Shown: one piece after another, positions 1-12,383 of the stretch
How the letters are laid out: every line of letters begins with the position of its first letter
Numbering within the stretch: position 1 is the first letter of the stretch
Assembly: GCA_936450465.1 (NCBI GenBank)
Contig: OW388293.1
Coordinates: 87,814,134 to 87,878,133 of the forward strand
Length of the DNA: 64,000 nt
Origin: Gibbula magus
Lineage: Eukaryota; Mollusca; Gastropoda; Trochida; Trochidae
Direction: 5' to 3'
The notes under the pieces: model-generated
Database searches by the model: none
The model's input: only the letters and a program-made list of their open reading frames with translations
What the model was told of the DNA's origin: nothing
Position numbers and translations under genes: made by a program

Positions 1-3000
1 CTTAAACACGGCCATATGCTTTTACCCGTACTGATGAAATGATGTACACTTAAACACGGCCATATGCTTTTACCCGTACTGATGAAATGATGTACACTTA
101 AACACGGCCATATGCTTTTACCCGTACTGATGAAATGATGTACACTTAAACACGGCCATATGCTTTTACCCGTACTGATGAAATGATGTACACTTAAACA
201 CGGCCATATGCTTTTACCCGTACTGATGAAGTGGTGTACATTTAAACACGGTTATATGCTTTTACCCGTACTGATGAAATGATGTACACTTAAACACGGC
301 CATATGCTTTTACCCGTACTGATGAAATGATGTACACTTAAACACGGCCATATGCTTTTACCCGTACTGATGAAATGATGTACACTTAAACACGGTTATA
401 TGCTCTTACCCGTACTGATGAAATGATGTACACTTAAACACGGCCATATGCTTTTACCCGTACTGATGAAATGATGTACACTTAAACACGGTCATATGCT
501 CTTACCCGTACTGATGAAATGATGTACACTTAAACACGGTTATATGCTCTTACCCGTACTGATGAAATGATGTACACTTAAACACGATCATATGCTTTTA
601 CCCGTACTGATGAAATGATGTACACTTAAACACGGCCATATGCTTTTACCCGTACTGATGAAATGATGTACACTTAAACACGGTTATATGCTTTTACCCG
701 TACTGATGAAATGATGTACACTTAAACACGGCCATATGCTTTTACCCGTACTGATGAAATGATGTACACTTAAACACGGTCATATGCTCTTACCCGTACT
801 GATAAAATGATGTACACTTAAACACGGTTATATGCTTTTACCCATACTGATGAAATGATGTACACTTAAACACGGTCATATGCTCTTACCCGTACTGATG
901 AAATGATGTACACTTAAACACGGTTATATGCTCTTACCCGTACTGATGAAATGATGTACACTTAAACACGATCATGTGCTTTTACCCGTACTGATGAAAT
1001 GATGTACACTTAAACACGGTTATATGCTTTTACCCGTACTGATGAAATGATGTACACTTAAACACGATCATATGCTTTTACCCGTACTGATGAAATGATG
1101 TACACTTAAACACGGTCATATGCTTTTACCCGTACTGATGAAATGATGTACACTTAAACACGGTTATATGCTTTTACCCGTACTGATGAAATGATGTACA
1201 CTTAAACACGATCATATGCTTTTACCCGTACTGATGAAATGATGTACACTTAAACACGGTTATATGCTTTTACCCGTACTGATGAAATGATGTACACTTA
1301 AACACGATCATATGCTTTTACCCGTACTGATGAAATGATGTACACTTAAACACGGCCATATGCTTTTACCCGTACTGATGAAATGATGTACACTTAAACA
1401 CGGCCATATGCTTTTACCCGTACTGATGAAATGATGTACACTTAAACACGGTCATATGCTTTTACCCGTACTGATGAAATGATGTACACTTAAACACGGC
1501 CATATGCTTTTACCCGTACTGATGAAATGATGTACACTTAAACACGGCCATATGCTTTTACCCGTACTGATGAAATGATGTACACTTAAACACGGCCATA
1601 TGCTTTTACCCGTACTGATGAAGTGGTGTACACTTAAACACGGTTATATGCTTTTACCCGTACTGATGAAATGATGTACACTTAAACACGGCCATATGCT
1701 TTTACCCGTACTGATGAAATGATGTACACTTAAACACGGCCATATGCTTTTACCCGTACTGATGAAATGATGTACACTTAAACACGGTTATATGCTCTTA
1801 CCCGTACTGATGAAATGATGTACACTTAAACACGGCCATATGCTTTTACCCGTACTGATGAAATGATGTACACTTAAACACGGTCATATGCTCTTACCCG
1901 TACTGATGAAATGATGTTCACTTAAACACGGTTATATGCTCTTACCCGTACTGATGAAATGATGTACACTTAAACACGATCATATGCTTTTACCCGTACT
2001 GATGAAATGATGTACACTTAAACACGGCCATATGCTTTTACCCGTACTGATGAAATGATGTACACTTAAACACGGTTATATGCTTTTACCCGTACTGATG
2101 AAATGATGTACACTTAAACACGGCCATATGCTTTTACCCGTACTGATGAAATGATGTACACTTAAACACGGTCATATGCTCTTACCCGTACTGATGAAAT
2201 GATGTACACTTAAACACGGTTATATGCTTTTACCCGTACTGATGAAATGATGTACACTTAAACACGGTCATATGCTCTTACCCGTACTGATGAAATGATG
2301 TACACTTAAACACGGTTATATGCTCTTACCCGTACTGATGAAATGATGTACACTTAAACACGATCATATGCTTTTACCCGTACTGATGAAATGATGTACA
2401 CTTAAACACGGTTATATGCTTTTACCCGTACTGATGAAATGATGTACACTTAAACACGATCATATGCTTTTACCCGTACTGATGAAATGATGTACACTTA
2501 AACACGGTCATATGCTTTTACCCGTACTGATGAAATGATGTACACTTAAACACGGTTATATGCTTTTACCCGTACTGATGAAATGATGTACACTTAAACA
2601 CGATCATATGCTTTTACCCGTACTGATGAAATGATGTACACTTAAACACGGTTATATGCTTTTACCCGTACTGATGAAATGATGTACACTTAAACACGAT
2701 CATATGCTTTTACCCGTACTGATGAAATGATGTACACTTAAACACGGTCATATGCTTTTACCCGTACTGATGAAATGATGTACACTTAAACACGGTTATA
2801 TGCTTTTACCCGTACTGATGAAATGATGTACACTTAAACACGATCATATGCTTTTACCCGTACTGATGAAATGATGTACACTTAAACACGATCATATGCT
2901 TTTACCCGTACTGATGAAATGATGTACACTTAAACACGATCATATGCGTTTACCCGTACTGATGAAATGATGTACACTTAAACACGATCATATGCTTTTA

Positions 3001-3068
3001 CCCGTACTGATGAAATGATGTACACTTAAACACGGTCATATGCTTTTACCCGTACCGATGAAGGGATG
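1..3068. repeat. 48-bp satellite array with 29-mer higher-order repeat
   Basis: About 64 head-to-tail copies of a 48-bp unit start at the left window edge, so the array continues outside. Units contain TTAAACACGG, then a variable dinucleotide block (ggcc, ggtt, ggtc or gatc before ATATG), then CTTTTACCC or CTCTTACCC, then CTGATGAAATGATGTACA. The order of variants from 231 recurs from 1623, with the rare GAAGTGGTGT variant at both places, a shift of 1392 = 29 x 48. The last unit decays near 3068. No coding potential is seen. Confidence 0.97.
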
Positions 3069-4015
3069 TTCTCCAATGCACATACCCATTAACATATTGA
3101 ACATTAGAACAGAAACCTCAAGCACTATGTCGATGCCCTTCTCACGAACGTTTAATTTAAAAAGGTGAAATGTGAATACGAATAGAGCGCAACGAACTTG
3201 TCAGTTGTGTCACTCAGAAACATATAGAGACAGGCGTCGATTACTTCTCTTACGCCCCATCTACAATACGTAACAAACCACAAATAGTTCAAGCACAGAT
3301 ATGATATCCATCCAAATTTGCTAAACTTTTCTGAACTGTCAACCATATTGTTTCATTAAATAATACTCTATGAGCGATTTACTGTTATGCAATGTATGCA
3401 TTTTGAGAACAATATTATATATAACGGATTACTTTACTTGAATAATGCAAAACTGTTCATGCCGGTACAACAAATTGCCGCATAAATTATATGTTGAGTG
3501 ATGACAGCTGGTATATTATGATATAGAATGTATCAGTATGTAAATACAATTGAATAATATGGAAACATACTACTCTCGGAAATAATGATAGTACATCGTT
3601 CAGAGCCAGTAAACCAACTAGTCCATATCGGACAGCTGCCCCACCCCCACACAAATATACCCTCCCCGCGACTTGGCTGACAGTTTAGCTACAGGACCAT
3701 TCACATAACCACCCTCCACTCCCCCGCACAAGTATATCCTCCCCGCGACCTGGCTGCCAGTTCAGCTACAGGACCATTCACCTAACCCCCCTCACTCCCT
3801 CACCTCTCACCCCTCACCTCACACACTCCCTTCCCCACACACTAAATACTCAGGTCAGGTCACACAGGAAGCTAAACAATTACACACATACATATAGGAC
3901 ATATCGGCACGCAACTCGCTACAACACGGTCCCAGTCTGGGTAACAGATTGGTGTTCAGATATCTAAATAGCATTAAACTTGGTCCCTCCGGCATATCAG
4001 CGAACTAACTGTTGG
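3069..4015. other. non-coding stretch with a 77-bp tandem duplication
   Basis: No supported gene. The only structure is an imperfect two-copy duplication at about 3645-3800: the CCTCCCCGCGAC...CAGCTACAGGACCATTCAC module occurs at 3661 and again at 3738, a 77-bp period, with pyrimidine- and C-rich flanks. The rest is AT-rich and looks unique. Confidence 0.6.
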
Positions 4016-4080
4016 TACAGTAATATGTACAGTACAAGTAATATGTACAGTACAAGTAATATGTACAGTACAAGGAATAT
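4016..4080. repeat. 18-bp minisatellite
   Basis: About three and a half copies of TAATATGTACAGTACAAG, nearly identical. Just downstream (4090-4190) the phrase GTGTCTCGTGTTAACTAATTAA is partly duplicated. Confidence 0.8.
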
Positions 4081-4490
4081 GTGTCCTACCATATCATGTT
4101 TACTAATTAACCATGCCAGGGCGTGTCTCGTGTTAACTAATTAAGTAGGGCATGTCTCGTGTTAACTAATTAACTAGAGCGTATTATATAACAATTTATA
4201 CATTGCTTGTCAAACACCAGATAACACTTTTCGCATCGACTACAAATGTTGCTAAAAACAGGCATCGACTACAAATGTGGCTAAAAACAGTTAAATCGTG
4301 CAAAGCATATTCTATGACAATGTGTGCACGACTTTGGATTAACAACACGTCCTCGCCTCCGGTATCATCCACTGCAGTGTTTAACAACATCAGTATCAGC
4401 TTGTAATAAAAACAACAGTTTATGTAAAAAGCATGGCACTGAAATATAACTAGCTTATGCCAATGAAACAGAAATGTACATTGCAGAAAA

Positions 4491-4800
4491 GATAAAGTGT
4501 CATATATGTCTGCAGAAACGTAAAAGATAAAGTGTCATACATGTCTGAAGAAACGGAAAAGATAAAGTGTCATACATGTCTGAAGAAACGGAAAAGATAA
4601 AGTGTCATATATGTCTGAAGAAACGGAAAAGATAAAGTGTCATATATGTCTGAAGAAACGGAAATGATAAAGTGTCAAATATGTCTGAAGAAACGGAAAA
4701 GATAAAGTGTCAAATATGTCTGAAGAAACGAAAAATAAAGTGTATATATGTCTGAAGAAACGTAAAAGATAAAGTGTCATATTTGTCTGAACAAAACGGC
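4491..4800. repeat. 35-bp minisatellite
   Basis: About nine copies of a 35-bp unit that begins GATAAAGTGTCATA and ends GTCTGAAGAAACGGAAAA, with point variants and one shortened copy near 4730. Frames crossing it are short and have no recognisable protein character. Confidence 0.92.
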
Positions 4801-5019
4801 TTGGATAAAGAAGCTTGTCGTTGAGGAGACGGGGCCAATAAAGGATCATCCGTTTGGAGGGACAGAGAGGATAACTGCATCGGTCAAGAGAAAAGCATCC
4901 CTTAGAGGAAAGGAAAATAGTCAACTGTGGAGAACATACACGGGACAAATAACAGTATACAATGTATCTCTCTCTGAAACAGAAATGATAAACTGAATTC
5001 CTTGGAAAACATCAGGGTT

Positions 5020-5297
5020 AGATTACAGCAGAGGGCATGTATGAATTACAGCAGAGGGCATGTATGAATTACAGCAGAAGGCATGTATGAATTACAGCAG
5101 ATATGAATTACAGCAGAGTACATGTATGAATTACAGCAGAGGGCATGTATGAATTACAGCAGAAGGCATGTATGAATTACAGCAGATATGAATTACAACA
5201 GAGTACATGTATGAATTACAGCAGAGGGCATGTATGAATTACAGCAGAGGTCATGTATGAATTACAGCAGAGGACATGTATGAATTACAGCAGCCCG
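5020..5297. repeat. 23-bp minisatellite with internally deleted copies
   Basis: Tandem copies of a 23-bp unit (ATGAATTACAGCAGAGGGC plus TGT). Two copies are shortened to 16 bp at GCAGATATGAATTAC, and the same long/short order occurs twice, suggesting block duplication. Confidence 0.9.
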
Positions 5298-6425
5298 TTA
5301 TAAGATAAAGGATAAACTACAATGACTTACTGAATTTAGGTTTTCTGAGAATAGATAGAAACATATTCTTTTCGGAACACCTGTATGTATAGGGTTACAA
5401 GTTAATTAACTTATTATCGTGGATACAGTTCCATGAATATATGAATATATTAAAGTAACTACATTTACAGCGATGTAACTACATCGCGTGTATTTTGACA
5501 GCGATGTCACAGATGTGACACACGAATAATGAATGTCGATGAAACTTTGATAGAAAAAAACATCGGTACAATGATATAGTTCATGGATCGTTTTACGAAA
5601 GCATTTACCGGTGCATTGTTTTGAATGTTATAGCACAGTCATGTAAACACAACACACACTGCTTTGAAGGTATGACTGGTGTAGCTGCCAAATCAATCTA
5701 ATAACTGACGGATGGAAGAATGAAATACCAATATGATATGTTCTCTACGCTTAACCACTGACTGCCACGTGAGAAAGAAGAGCTTTGTTTTGGTCATGTA
5801 TGGTGAAGCGTGAGCTAGAACGTACAGGCCTGGGCACGGAATGACTCGTGGTCTGCAGAACCAGCGCTACGCTTTCGGGAAAACGATATTTTCGGAAATT
5901 CCCCCAACACTGTGAGCAAGTCGACTCTGTCTGTTCGCGTTGTTTAGGATCTACAGTACTCACCCATGTATGCTGAATGTGGTCTGTGAGCTCTATTGGT
6001 CAATGGTTACTGGACACTCGTATGGACGTGTGCTCGCCATCAGGGCATAACGCGGACTGCAGCGTGTGTTGTTCGTGTCGTCTGCTGGCCCCCAGTCGCG
6101 AGCGCCATGTTGGAGTCGTCTCTCCGCCCTGGTTCACTCCGCAGTGGAGATCAGTGGGTTCGGTTCGGCTATTGATTTAATCTGCTAGGAGTCCGCTCAT
6201 TGAATTGCGGCCCGCTAAAACATCCACGCTAACTTCTTTCTCTGGGTATGAAGATTTTTCATTCATAAGCTCTAGGCATGTTATCCTATAATAGCTCACA
6301 TGTGTGGCTTTGTTATAACCCGTTACTGCCGGCCACTAATGAATACACCGTTATATACCTGTTCAAGTGATCCCTATGCTGCTAAAGTTATATGTGGACT
6401 TGGGAGGGGCGAGCGAGGAAGGAGT
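5298..6425. other. unassigned stretch with a GC-richer, promoter-like patch
   Basis: No supported gene. Between about 5980 and 6180 the composition becomes more CpG-rich. It holds an inverted CCAAT motif (CTATTGGTCAATGG near 5990) and a GCGCCATGTTGG segment near 6103 that fits the YY1-type CCATNTT pattern often found at animal transcription starts. A plus-strand ATG there opens only 22 codons. This could be a promoter and first exon of a gene whose remaining exons I cannot find, or chance. Confidence 0.25.

Positions 6426-6460
<35 letters not shown>
6426..6460. repeat. poly-G tract of 35
   Basis: An uninterrupted run of 35 G on the plus strand. It produces spurious glycine- or proline-rich frames on the two strands. 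Length is likely unstable in vivo and prone to sequencing error. Confidence 0.98.
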
Positions 6461-6462
<2 letters not shown>

Positions 6463-7386
6463 AGGTAATGAGGTGTATTGGCATGGAACGTATCTAACAG
6501 TGCGGGGCCATTTAGAGTTTCTTGGAGATTCTTGGAGAGTTAACTTTAAACAAAAGCCCTTATTTGGACAAAACCTAGTTATGTATATATCCGTACATAC
6601 ATCATTATTGAATTTAGTGATAAATAGATACAAGCCAAAAACCTATTATTAAATCGTATACAATTTACTGGTACGTTACGTGGGTAAAACATCTCATTAC
6701 ACGACCCAGTAACGGTTTTGCGTATTCGAAGAAAAGGTGCGACAGCAAGATGGTTGTTCATCATTGTTCCATATTTAGGTATCGCTTCATCAGTCAGATC
6801 ACTTGAATTACCTGCTTGCTTAACCGAACCATGTACATTCGTTTTAGAACTCTTTTTATTGTTTTAGAAGAATTGTTAAACCATTGACAACATTTATTTA
6901 TAATTTTGTGAGACCACTTTATTTCAGCGAGAAAATCTTGCAACATCGCTTATAATGTCTATGCTTGCAGTGTGCAGAAGAACACGTTGATTTACGCTAA
7001 TGTATGATATAGACTTGATCCAGGTTTAGACTGGGACATTTTATAACGTGATTACTCGGTTTATTTTTAGTTGAAAACATCTTTAAAAAATATGTTTCAA
7101 TGAAATAGCTTTTTTGTCAATTTCCCTGTATATCTATGAATTATTAAACGAAGACAGGAGACCACGACTCTGGCCCTGTTGTAAGCAGGTCAGGTATCTC
7201 CGCTATATGACTCCAATCAGCCTGCTATATTGTAAACATGCTCTACCTTTTAATGAAACATATGTGACATGCACTGTGCCTACCCTCCTGGCTGTTCTGC
7301 GCGCTTGTTACACATATCTCTGCAGATGATGTCACGGTGGGTCAAGCAGAGGTCAGCAGACATATCGTTTCACTGACCACAAGATG
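6461..7386. other. AT-rich stretch without recognised features
   Basis: I see no gene, repeat or RNA that I can support. Reading frames are short and lack splice-site context. Confidence 0.5.
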
Positions 7387-7424
7387 CCACACATACACAC
7401 ACACACAAACACACACACACACGC
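7387..7424. repeat. (CA)n microsatellite
   Basis: Interrupted CA dinucleotide run with one AT and one AA interruption. Confidence 0.95.
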
Positions 7425-7589
7425 ATGGGCGCGTGTTTGGATCCTATTCAATACTGGACATCAATATACCTAGCACCTAGAGGATCAAAGGTTGAATATT
7501 TGGTTCTGGCAGCCAATTGACATTGAAACTACGGTTTCAATCATTGGTTGTAATGGATGTAAAAAAGGGTCAAATCCGTAACTCTTTAA

Positions 7590-7935
7590 AGGGGCAGTAG
7601 CACTTTTTTCGCTGAAATAAGTCTATGAAATGTATTTGAAAAATAATGTCACCAATAGTAAAACACCCTTCTCTCTACGGAAAATCAAGTTAAAAAATGA
7701 GTGTACACAGTTCCGTAAAGCTATGGGAATGTTTTTTGTCATTCAAAATAATAAATTGTGTTCACAATAAAATGGCCGCCATGCAATTTTTGCATTATAT
7801 CGCTATTATCACTACGGATAATCGGTTAGTGTAAAAAGATGTTTTACCCTCTAAAGTAAATATAAATTACATAAACTATCATTATAAATGGGAAATTTGA
7901 AAAAAAAAAATTGCAAAAGACGTGCTACTGCCCCT
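7590..7935. mobile_element. MITE copy 1, TTAA target duplication
   Basis: A 346-bp element with inverted ends AGGGGCAGTAGCAC / GTGCTACTGCCCCT, flanked on both sides by TTAA (7586-7589 and 7936-7939). The second copy at 14705-15060 has the same ends and interior. TTAA duplication is the hallmark of piggyBac-type transposition (established knowledge), so this is probably a non-autonomous piggyBac-like MITE. It encodes no protein. The interior includes CAAAATAATAAATTGTGTTC and AAAATGGCCGCCATGCAA. Confidence 0.88.
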
Positions 7936-7989
7936 TTAAGAGGGAAAGTTCTAGAATGCTGGAATTTAGCTCTAAAATGTAACAGCCGC

Positions 7990-8304
7990 TTCATCATGTT
8001 AGAGATTGTCTATATCTGTCGGTCTGTATGATAACATCTATATCTGTCGGTCCGTATGATAACATCTATATCTGTCGGTCCGTTAGATATCATTTATATC
8101 TGTCGGTCGGTTAGATATCGTCTATAAATGTGGGTCTGTTAGATATTGTCTATGATCTGTCAGTCTGTTATATATTGTCTATATCTGTTGGTCTGTTAGA
8201 TGTCATTTATATCTGTCGGTTTGTAGGATATCGTCTATATCTGTTGGTCTGTTATGTATTGTCTGTATCTGTCGATCTGTTAGATCTTGTCTATATCTGT
8301 CAGT
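7990..8304. repeat. 28-bp minisatellite, left part
   Basis: Degenerate tandem copies of a 28-bp unit built on CTATATCTGTTGGTCTGTTA plus GATATTGT. The array is cut at 8304 by a LINE and resumes at 10535. The left part is more diverged than the right. Confidence 0.92.
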
Positions 8305-10387
8305 GATTCTTCAGATAACAAACTTTGGTGGAAAATCATTAAACACTACACGGCTAAATCTAACAAATCAAAGGTATTCCCGAGTCTAGAACAAGATGGG
8401 ATTGTCTTTGAAAATGATTCTGATAAGGCAAACTTACTAAATGACTATTTTGTTCAACAAGCTACTGTTGTCAACGGAGACGATGATATTGAGGATGATT
8501 TACCTAAATCAGACACTTCACTTGATGAAATTATTATTAATGAAAAGGAAATTGAAGATATAATATCAACTCTAAATATCCAAAAATCTGTAGGGCCCGA
8601 CCTGATTAGTAATCGCATTCTGAAGATATTAAATAAAATCATTTCAAAACCCCTGAGTTTACTATTTAATTTATCCTTGTCCAAGTCATTATTTCCATCT
8701 CTTTGGAAAACAGCATCGGTCGTTCCGTTACATAAAAAAGACAGCGTTCACGAATGTTCAAACTATAGACCCGTATCCCTATTGAGTTGCGTCTCTAAAC
8801 TTTTCGAAAAATGCGTCCACAAACATCTTCACAATTTTTTCCTAGACAATGGAATAATCACCAAATTTCAATCTGGATTTACAGCTGGTGACTCAACCGT
8901 TTATCAGTTAACCCATTTATATAATTTCATATGCAAAGCTCTTGATGAAGGAAAAGAAATAAAGGCAGTCTTTTGTGATATAAGTAAAGCCTTCGACCGT
9001 GTATGGCATAAAGGTCTCCTACATAAACTTCAAAGATACGGCGTGAGCGGTTCACTCATCGCGTGGTTTGAAAATTATCTTGCTGATCGTAAGCAGTATA
9101 CAGTCATTAACGGTTCTCAATCAGATAATAAATTTGTACTTGCTGGAGTTCCCCAGGGATCAGTGTTAGGGCCTCTTTTGTTTTTAGTGTTTATCAACGA
9201 CATTGTGAATGATATGGAATGTAACATAAGATTATTTGCTGACGACACCTCCCTTTACGTTATTATAGATAATCCAAAAGAAATATACAATATGCTAAGA
9301 AATGATCTAGAGAGAATTTCTGTCTGGGCTGACAAATGGAAAGTTAAATTTAATCCTGCAAAAACAGAAACCATCATGTTTACAAGAAAACGAACTGAAA
9401 CTATATTACCAAATTTAACCATGAATGGTCAAATCATTGCACATGTTGAAAACCATAAACACCTCGGTTTAACTTTCCAAAAGGATGGCCAGTGGCATTC
9501 TCATATTGAACAGATGGTTAATCGAATTAGTCCGATGATCAACTGTCTACGTAGCCTTAAATATCGCCTAAAGCGCAAAAGTCTTAAGACCTTGTATAGT
9601 TCCTTCATTCTTCCCATCTTTGATTATTGCGACCAAATATGGAATAATTGTACCAAGACACAAGAGTATCTTCTCGAAAAGTTACACCTAGACGCACTGA
9701 GAACTATTTGCGGTGCTGTAAAGGGAACAAATCATCAAAAATTATATGACGAGACTGGCTTCACTTCACTTGCGACGAGACGATACTACCATAAAATGTG
9801 CCTGCTTTATAAAATGAATACAAATCTGACGCCTGATTATCTCTCGGAGCTTATCCCACCCACGATATGTCGCCAATCGCTTTATGAATTAAGAAACTCT
9901 GACGCTATTCAAGTTCCTAATTGTCGTACGGAATTGTACAAAAGATCTTTCTTGCCATCTGCCGTTGTCGAATGGAATAACCTCGATGAAACGTTAACGG
10001 AATCCGAATCGTATGCAATGTTCAAAAACAGATTGTGTAATAACAGCAGCTCAGTTCATGAAAATTTTTCAAAATTACGGTGTTAGAAACGAGCAAATAT
10101 TACTTTGTCGAATCCGACTGGGATGTAGCAACCTAAATGGACACAAATTCGATAGATTTATTGATAACGACTCGCGTTGCTCCTGTGGTCATGCGTACGA
10201 GGATGCACATCATTACTTGTTTATCTGTTCAAAATATACAAAAATTCGTCATGACAGCTTCTTTTATGTTAATGGTTACAACCTGAATACTGTTTTATAT
10301 GGTAATAAGACCCTGTCTAATCACATCAATACAAAAATAATCGAATCTGTCTATAAATTCATGTCTCTCAGTAGACGTTTCACTTGA
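8305..10387 (+). pseudogene. LINE reverse transcriptase (broken)
   Basis: The open frame runs from the element's left edge to a stop at 10086. It begins in the linker between endonuclease and RT (LWWKIIKHY...). Counting from 8287, the RT core shows motif A FCDISKAFD with catalytic D231, then GVPQGSVLGPLLF, then FADD with D319/D320, so the polymerase active site is intact. The C-terminal extension (zinc-knuckle type, CSCG-x(5)-DAHHYLFIC) lies in another frame that ends at 10387. The two frames overlap between 10013 and 10086, so one small indel at about 10025-10080 separates them. Known LINEs with this tail carry RT and knuckle in one ORF2 polypeptide, so this copy is inactive. The exact clade (CR1/Jockey/RTE-like) cannot be decided by eye. 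Confidence 0.88.
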
Positions 10388-10534
10388 ACACATTTTATAT
10401 AATGCTTGTTTTACGATGTATTTATGTATCTTCATGATGTACTACTATGTATTTGGGGAGAGACATTTATATAGGGGCAACCCTGTTTGTCAATCCCATG
10501 TACCATGAGTACCTGAATAAATATTGTTTAAACC
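8305..10534 (+). mobile_element. 5'-truncated LINE inserted in a 28-bp array
   Basis: About 2.2 kb interrupts the 28-bp tandem repeat. The 12-bp string ATATCTGTCAGT lies on both sides (8293-8304 and 10535-10546), consistent with a target-site duplication, although the repeat itself could supply it. Inside are the reverse transcriptase and C-terminal zinc-knuckle regions; the endonuclease and any ORF1 are missing. The 3' UTR (10388-10534) ends with AATAAA near 10516 and no long poly-A. 5' truncation is the usual product of LINE target-primed reverse transcription. Confidence 0.9.
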
Positions 10535-11592
10535 ATATCTGTCAGTCTGTTAGATATTGTCTATATCTGTTGGTCTGTTAGATGTCATTTATATCTGTCG
10601 GTTTGTTAGATATTGCCTATATCTGTTGGTCTGTTAGATATTGTCTATATCTGTTGGTCTGTTAGATATTGTCTATATCTGTTGGTCTGTTAGATATTGT
10701 CTATATCTGTTGGTCTGTTAGATATTGTCTGTATCTGTCGATCTGTTAGATTTTGTCTATATCTGTTGGTCTGTTGTGTATTGTCTATATCTGTCGGTCT
10801 GTTAGATATTGTCTATATCTGTTGGTCTGTTAGATATTGTCTATATCTGTCGATCTGTTAGATTTTGTCTATATCTGTTGGTCTGTTGTGTATTGTCTAT
10901 ATCTGTTGGTCTGTTAGATATCGTCTATATCTGTTGGTCTGTTAGATATTGTCTATATCTGTTGGTCTGTTAGATATTGTCTATATCTGTTGGTCTGTTA
11001 GATATTGTCTATATCTGTTGGTCTGTTAGATATCGTCTATATCTGTCGGTCTGTTAGATCTTGTCTATATCTGTTGGTCTGTTAGATCTTGTCTATATCT
11101 GTTGGTCTGTTATGTATTGTCTATATCTGTCGATCTGTTAGATTTTGTCTATATCTGTTGGTCTGTTATGTATTGTCTATATCTGTCGATCTGTTAGATC
11201 TTGTCTATATCTGTTGGTCTGTTATGTATTGTCTCTTTATGTTGGCCTGTTAGATATTGTCTATATCTGTATATTTTCGGTCTGTAGGATATCATCTATA
11301 TGTCGATCTGTAATTTATTGTCTATATCTGTGGGTCTGTTAGATATCATCTATATGTCGGCCTATAGGATATCGTCTATATCTGTTGGTATGTTATATAT
11401 TGTCTATATATGTTTGTCCGACAGATTCTGTCTATATCTGTCGGTGTGTTACATATCGTCTATATCTGTCGGTGTGTAGTACATCGTATATATCTGTTTG
11501 TCTGACAGATTGTGTCTATATCTGTCTGTCTGTAGGACATCATCTATATGTCGGTCTGTTAGGTATTGTCTATATCTGTCGGTGTGAAATCC
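10535..11592. repeat. 28-bp minisatellite, right part
   Basis: About 37 copies of the same 28-bp unit as at 7990-8304, mostly CTATATCTGTTGGTCTGTTA plus GATATTGT, with TCGATC and TGTGTA sub-variants. It decays after about 11240 and ends near 11592. Confidence 0.93.
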
Positions 11593-12374
11593 ACACCCCT
11601 CTGTAGACCGTGGAAAGTGAATTGTAGCACCACGGGGTGATCATCATCCTACTATTTTTTATTCGTCTGTCGATCTTAAGCAATCCCTTGATTTAATCGG
11701 TGTTTTGATTTAAACAGTATTTTATTTCCAAATAACATATCACGTACATGACAATTAGAAGTTCAATCGGTGTTTTTGGAGGGTAAATTCATTAATTAAT
11801 ATTGTTTATTTGGAATTCTGTCAACAGCACATGTTACGACTAATTTGACATTCAGCTGACAATTGTAAGTGAATGTACTTTGAGACCCTGTCTAGATCAG
11901 CTGATTCCCTGTATGGCAGTGAGGCAGAGTGCTGTCAGAGAGAGAACTGATGTCAGAGAGAGGGGTGATGTCAGAAAGAGGAATGTTGTAGATATGTTGA
12001 CAGTTACCTATTCAACACCACTCATAAAAATACCGGGCTGAACGCTGATAACAACATCTACAAAGAACGAGGTAAACAAAACTAGAACGGTTGTATTCAA
12101 CAAATCAAACTAGTTCATTATTATTTATCCGCCAGCAATCTCTGTACTATACAGTAAATGCGGTGATATAACTAACGAATCTGTCAAACGTGGATATTTA
12201 AATCATATAACCAATGTGTCTGAACCATGTGTGGAATAATGACCAAAATGAAAAGAATTTGGGCTGGCTATTACTTGTAAAGGCAATGTAATTGTATGCC
12301 TGATAATACCGTAATACCGTAAATCCTTTTTGACACATTTAAAGTTTGGTATTTTATCTTTTCTGCTTATAGCA
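11593..12374. other. unassigned AT-rich stretch
   Basis: No gene found. A short GTCAGAGAGAG repeat lies at about 11930-11980. This is the left flank of the MULE-like element. Confidence 0.5.
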
Positions 12375-12383
12375 CACACATTT

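Noticed and set aside
1..3068. Hammerhead ribozyme suggested by CTGATGA in every 48-bp unit
   Set aside because: CTGATGA is followed directly by AATGATG. There is no downstream GAAA separated by a stem II, and no stem partner for the flanks, so the core cannot form.
6388..6652. Glycine- and proline-rich frames on both strands
   Set aside because: Created by the 35-base poly-G run.
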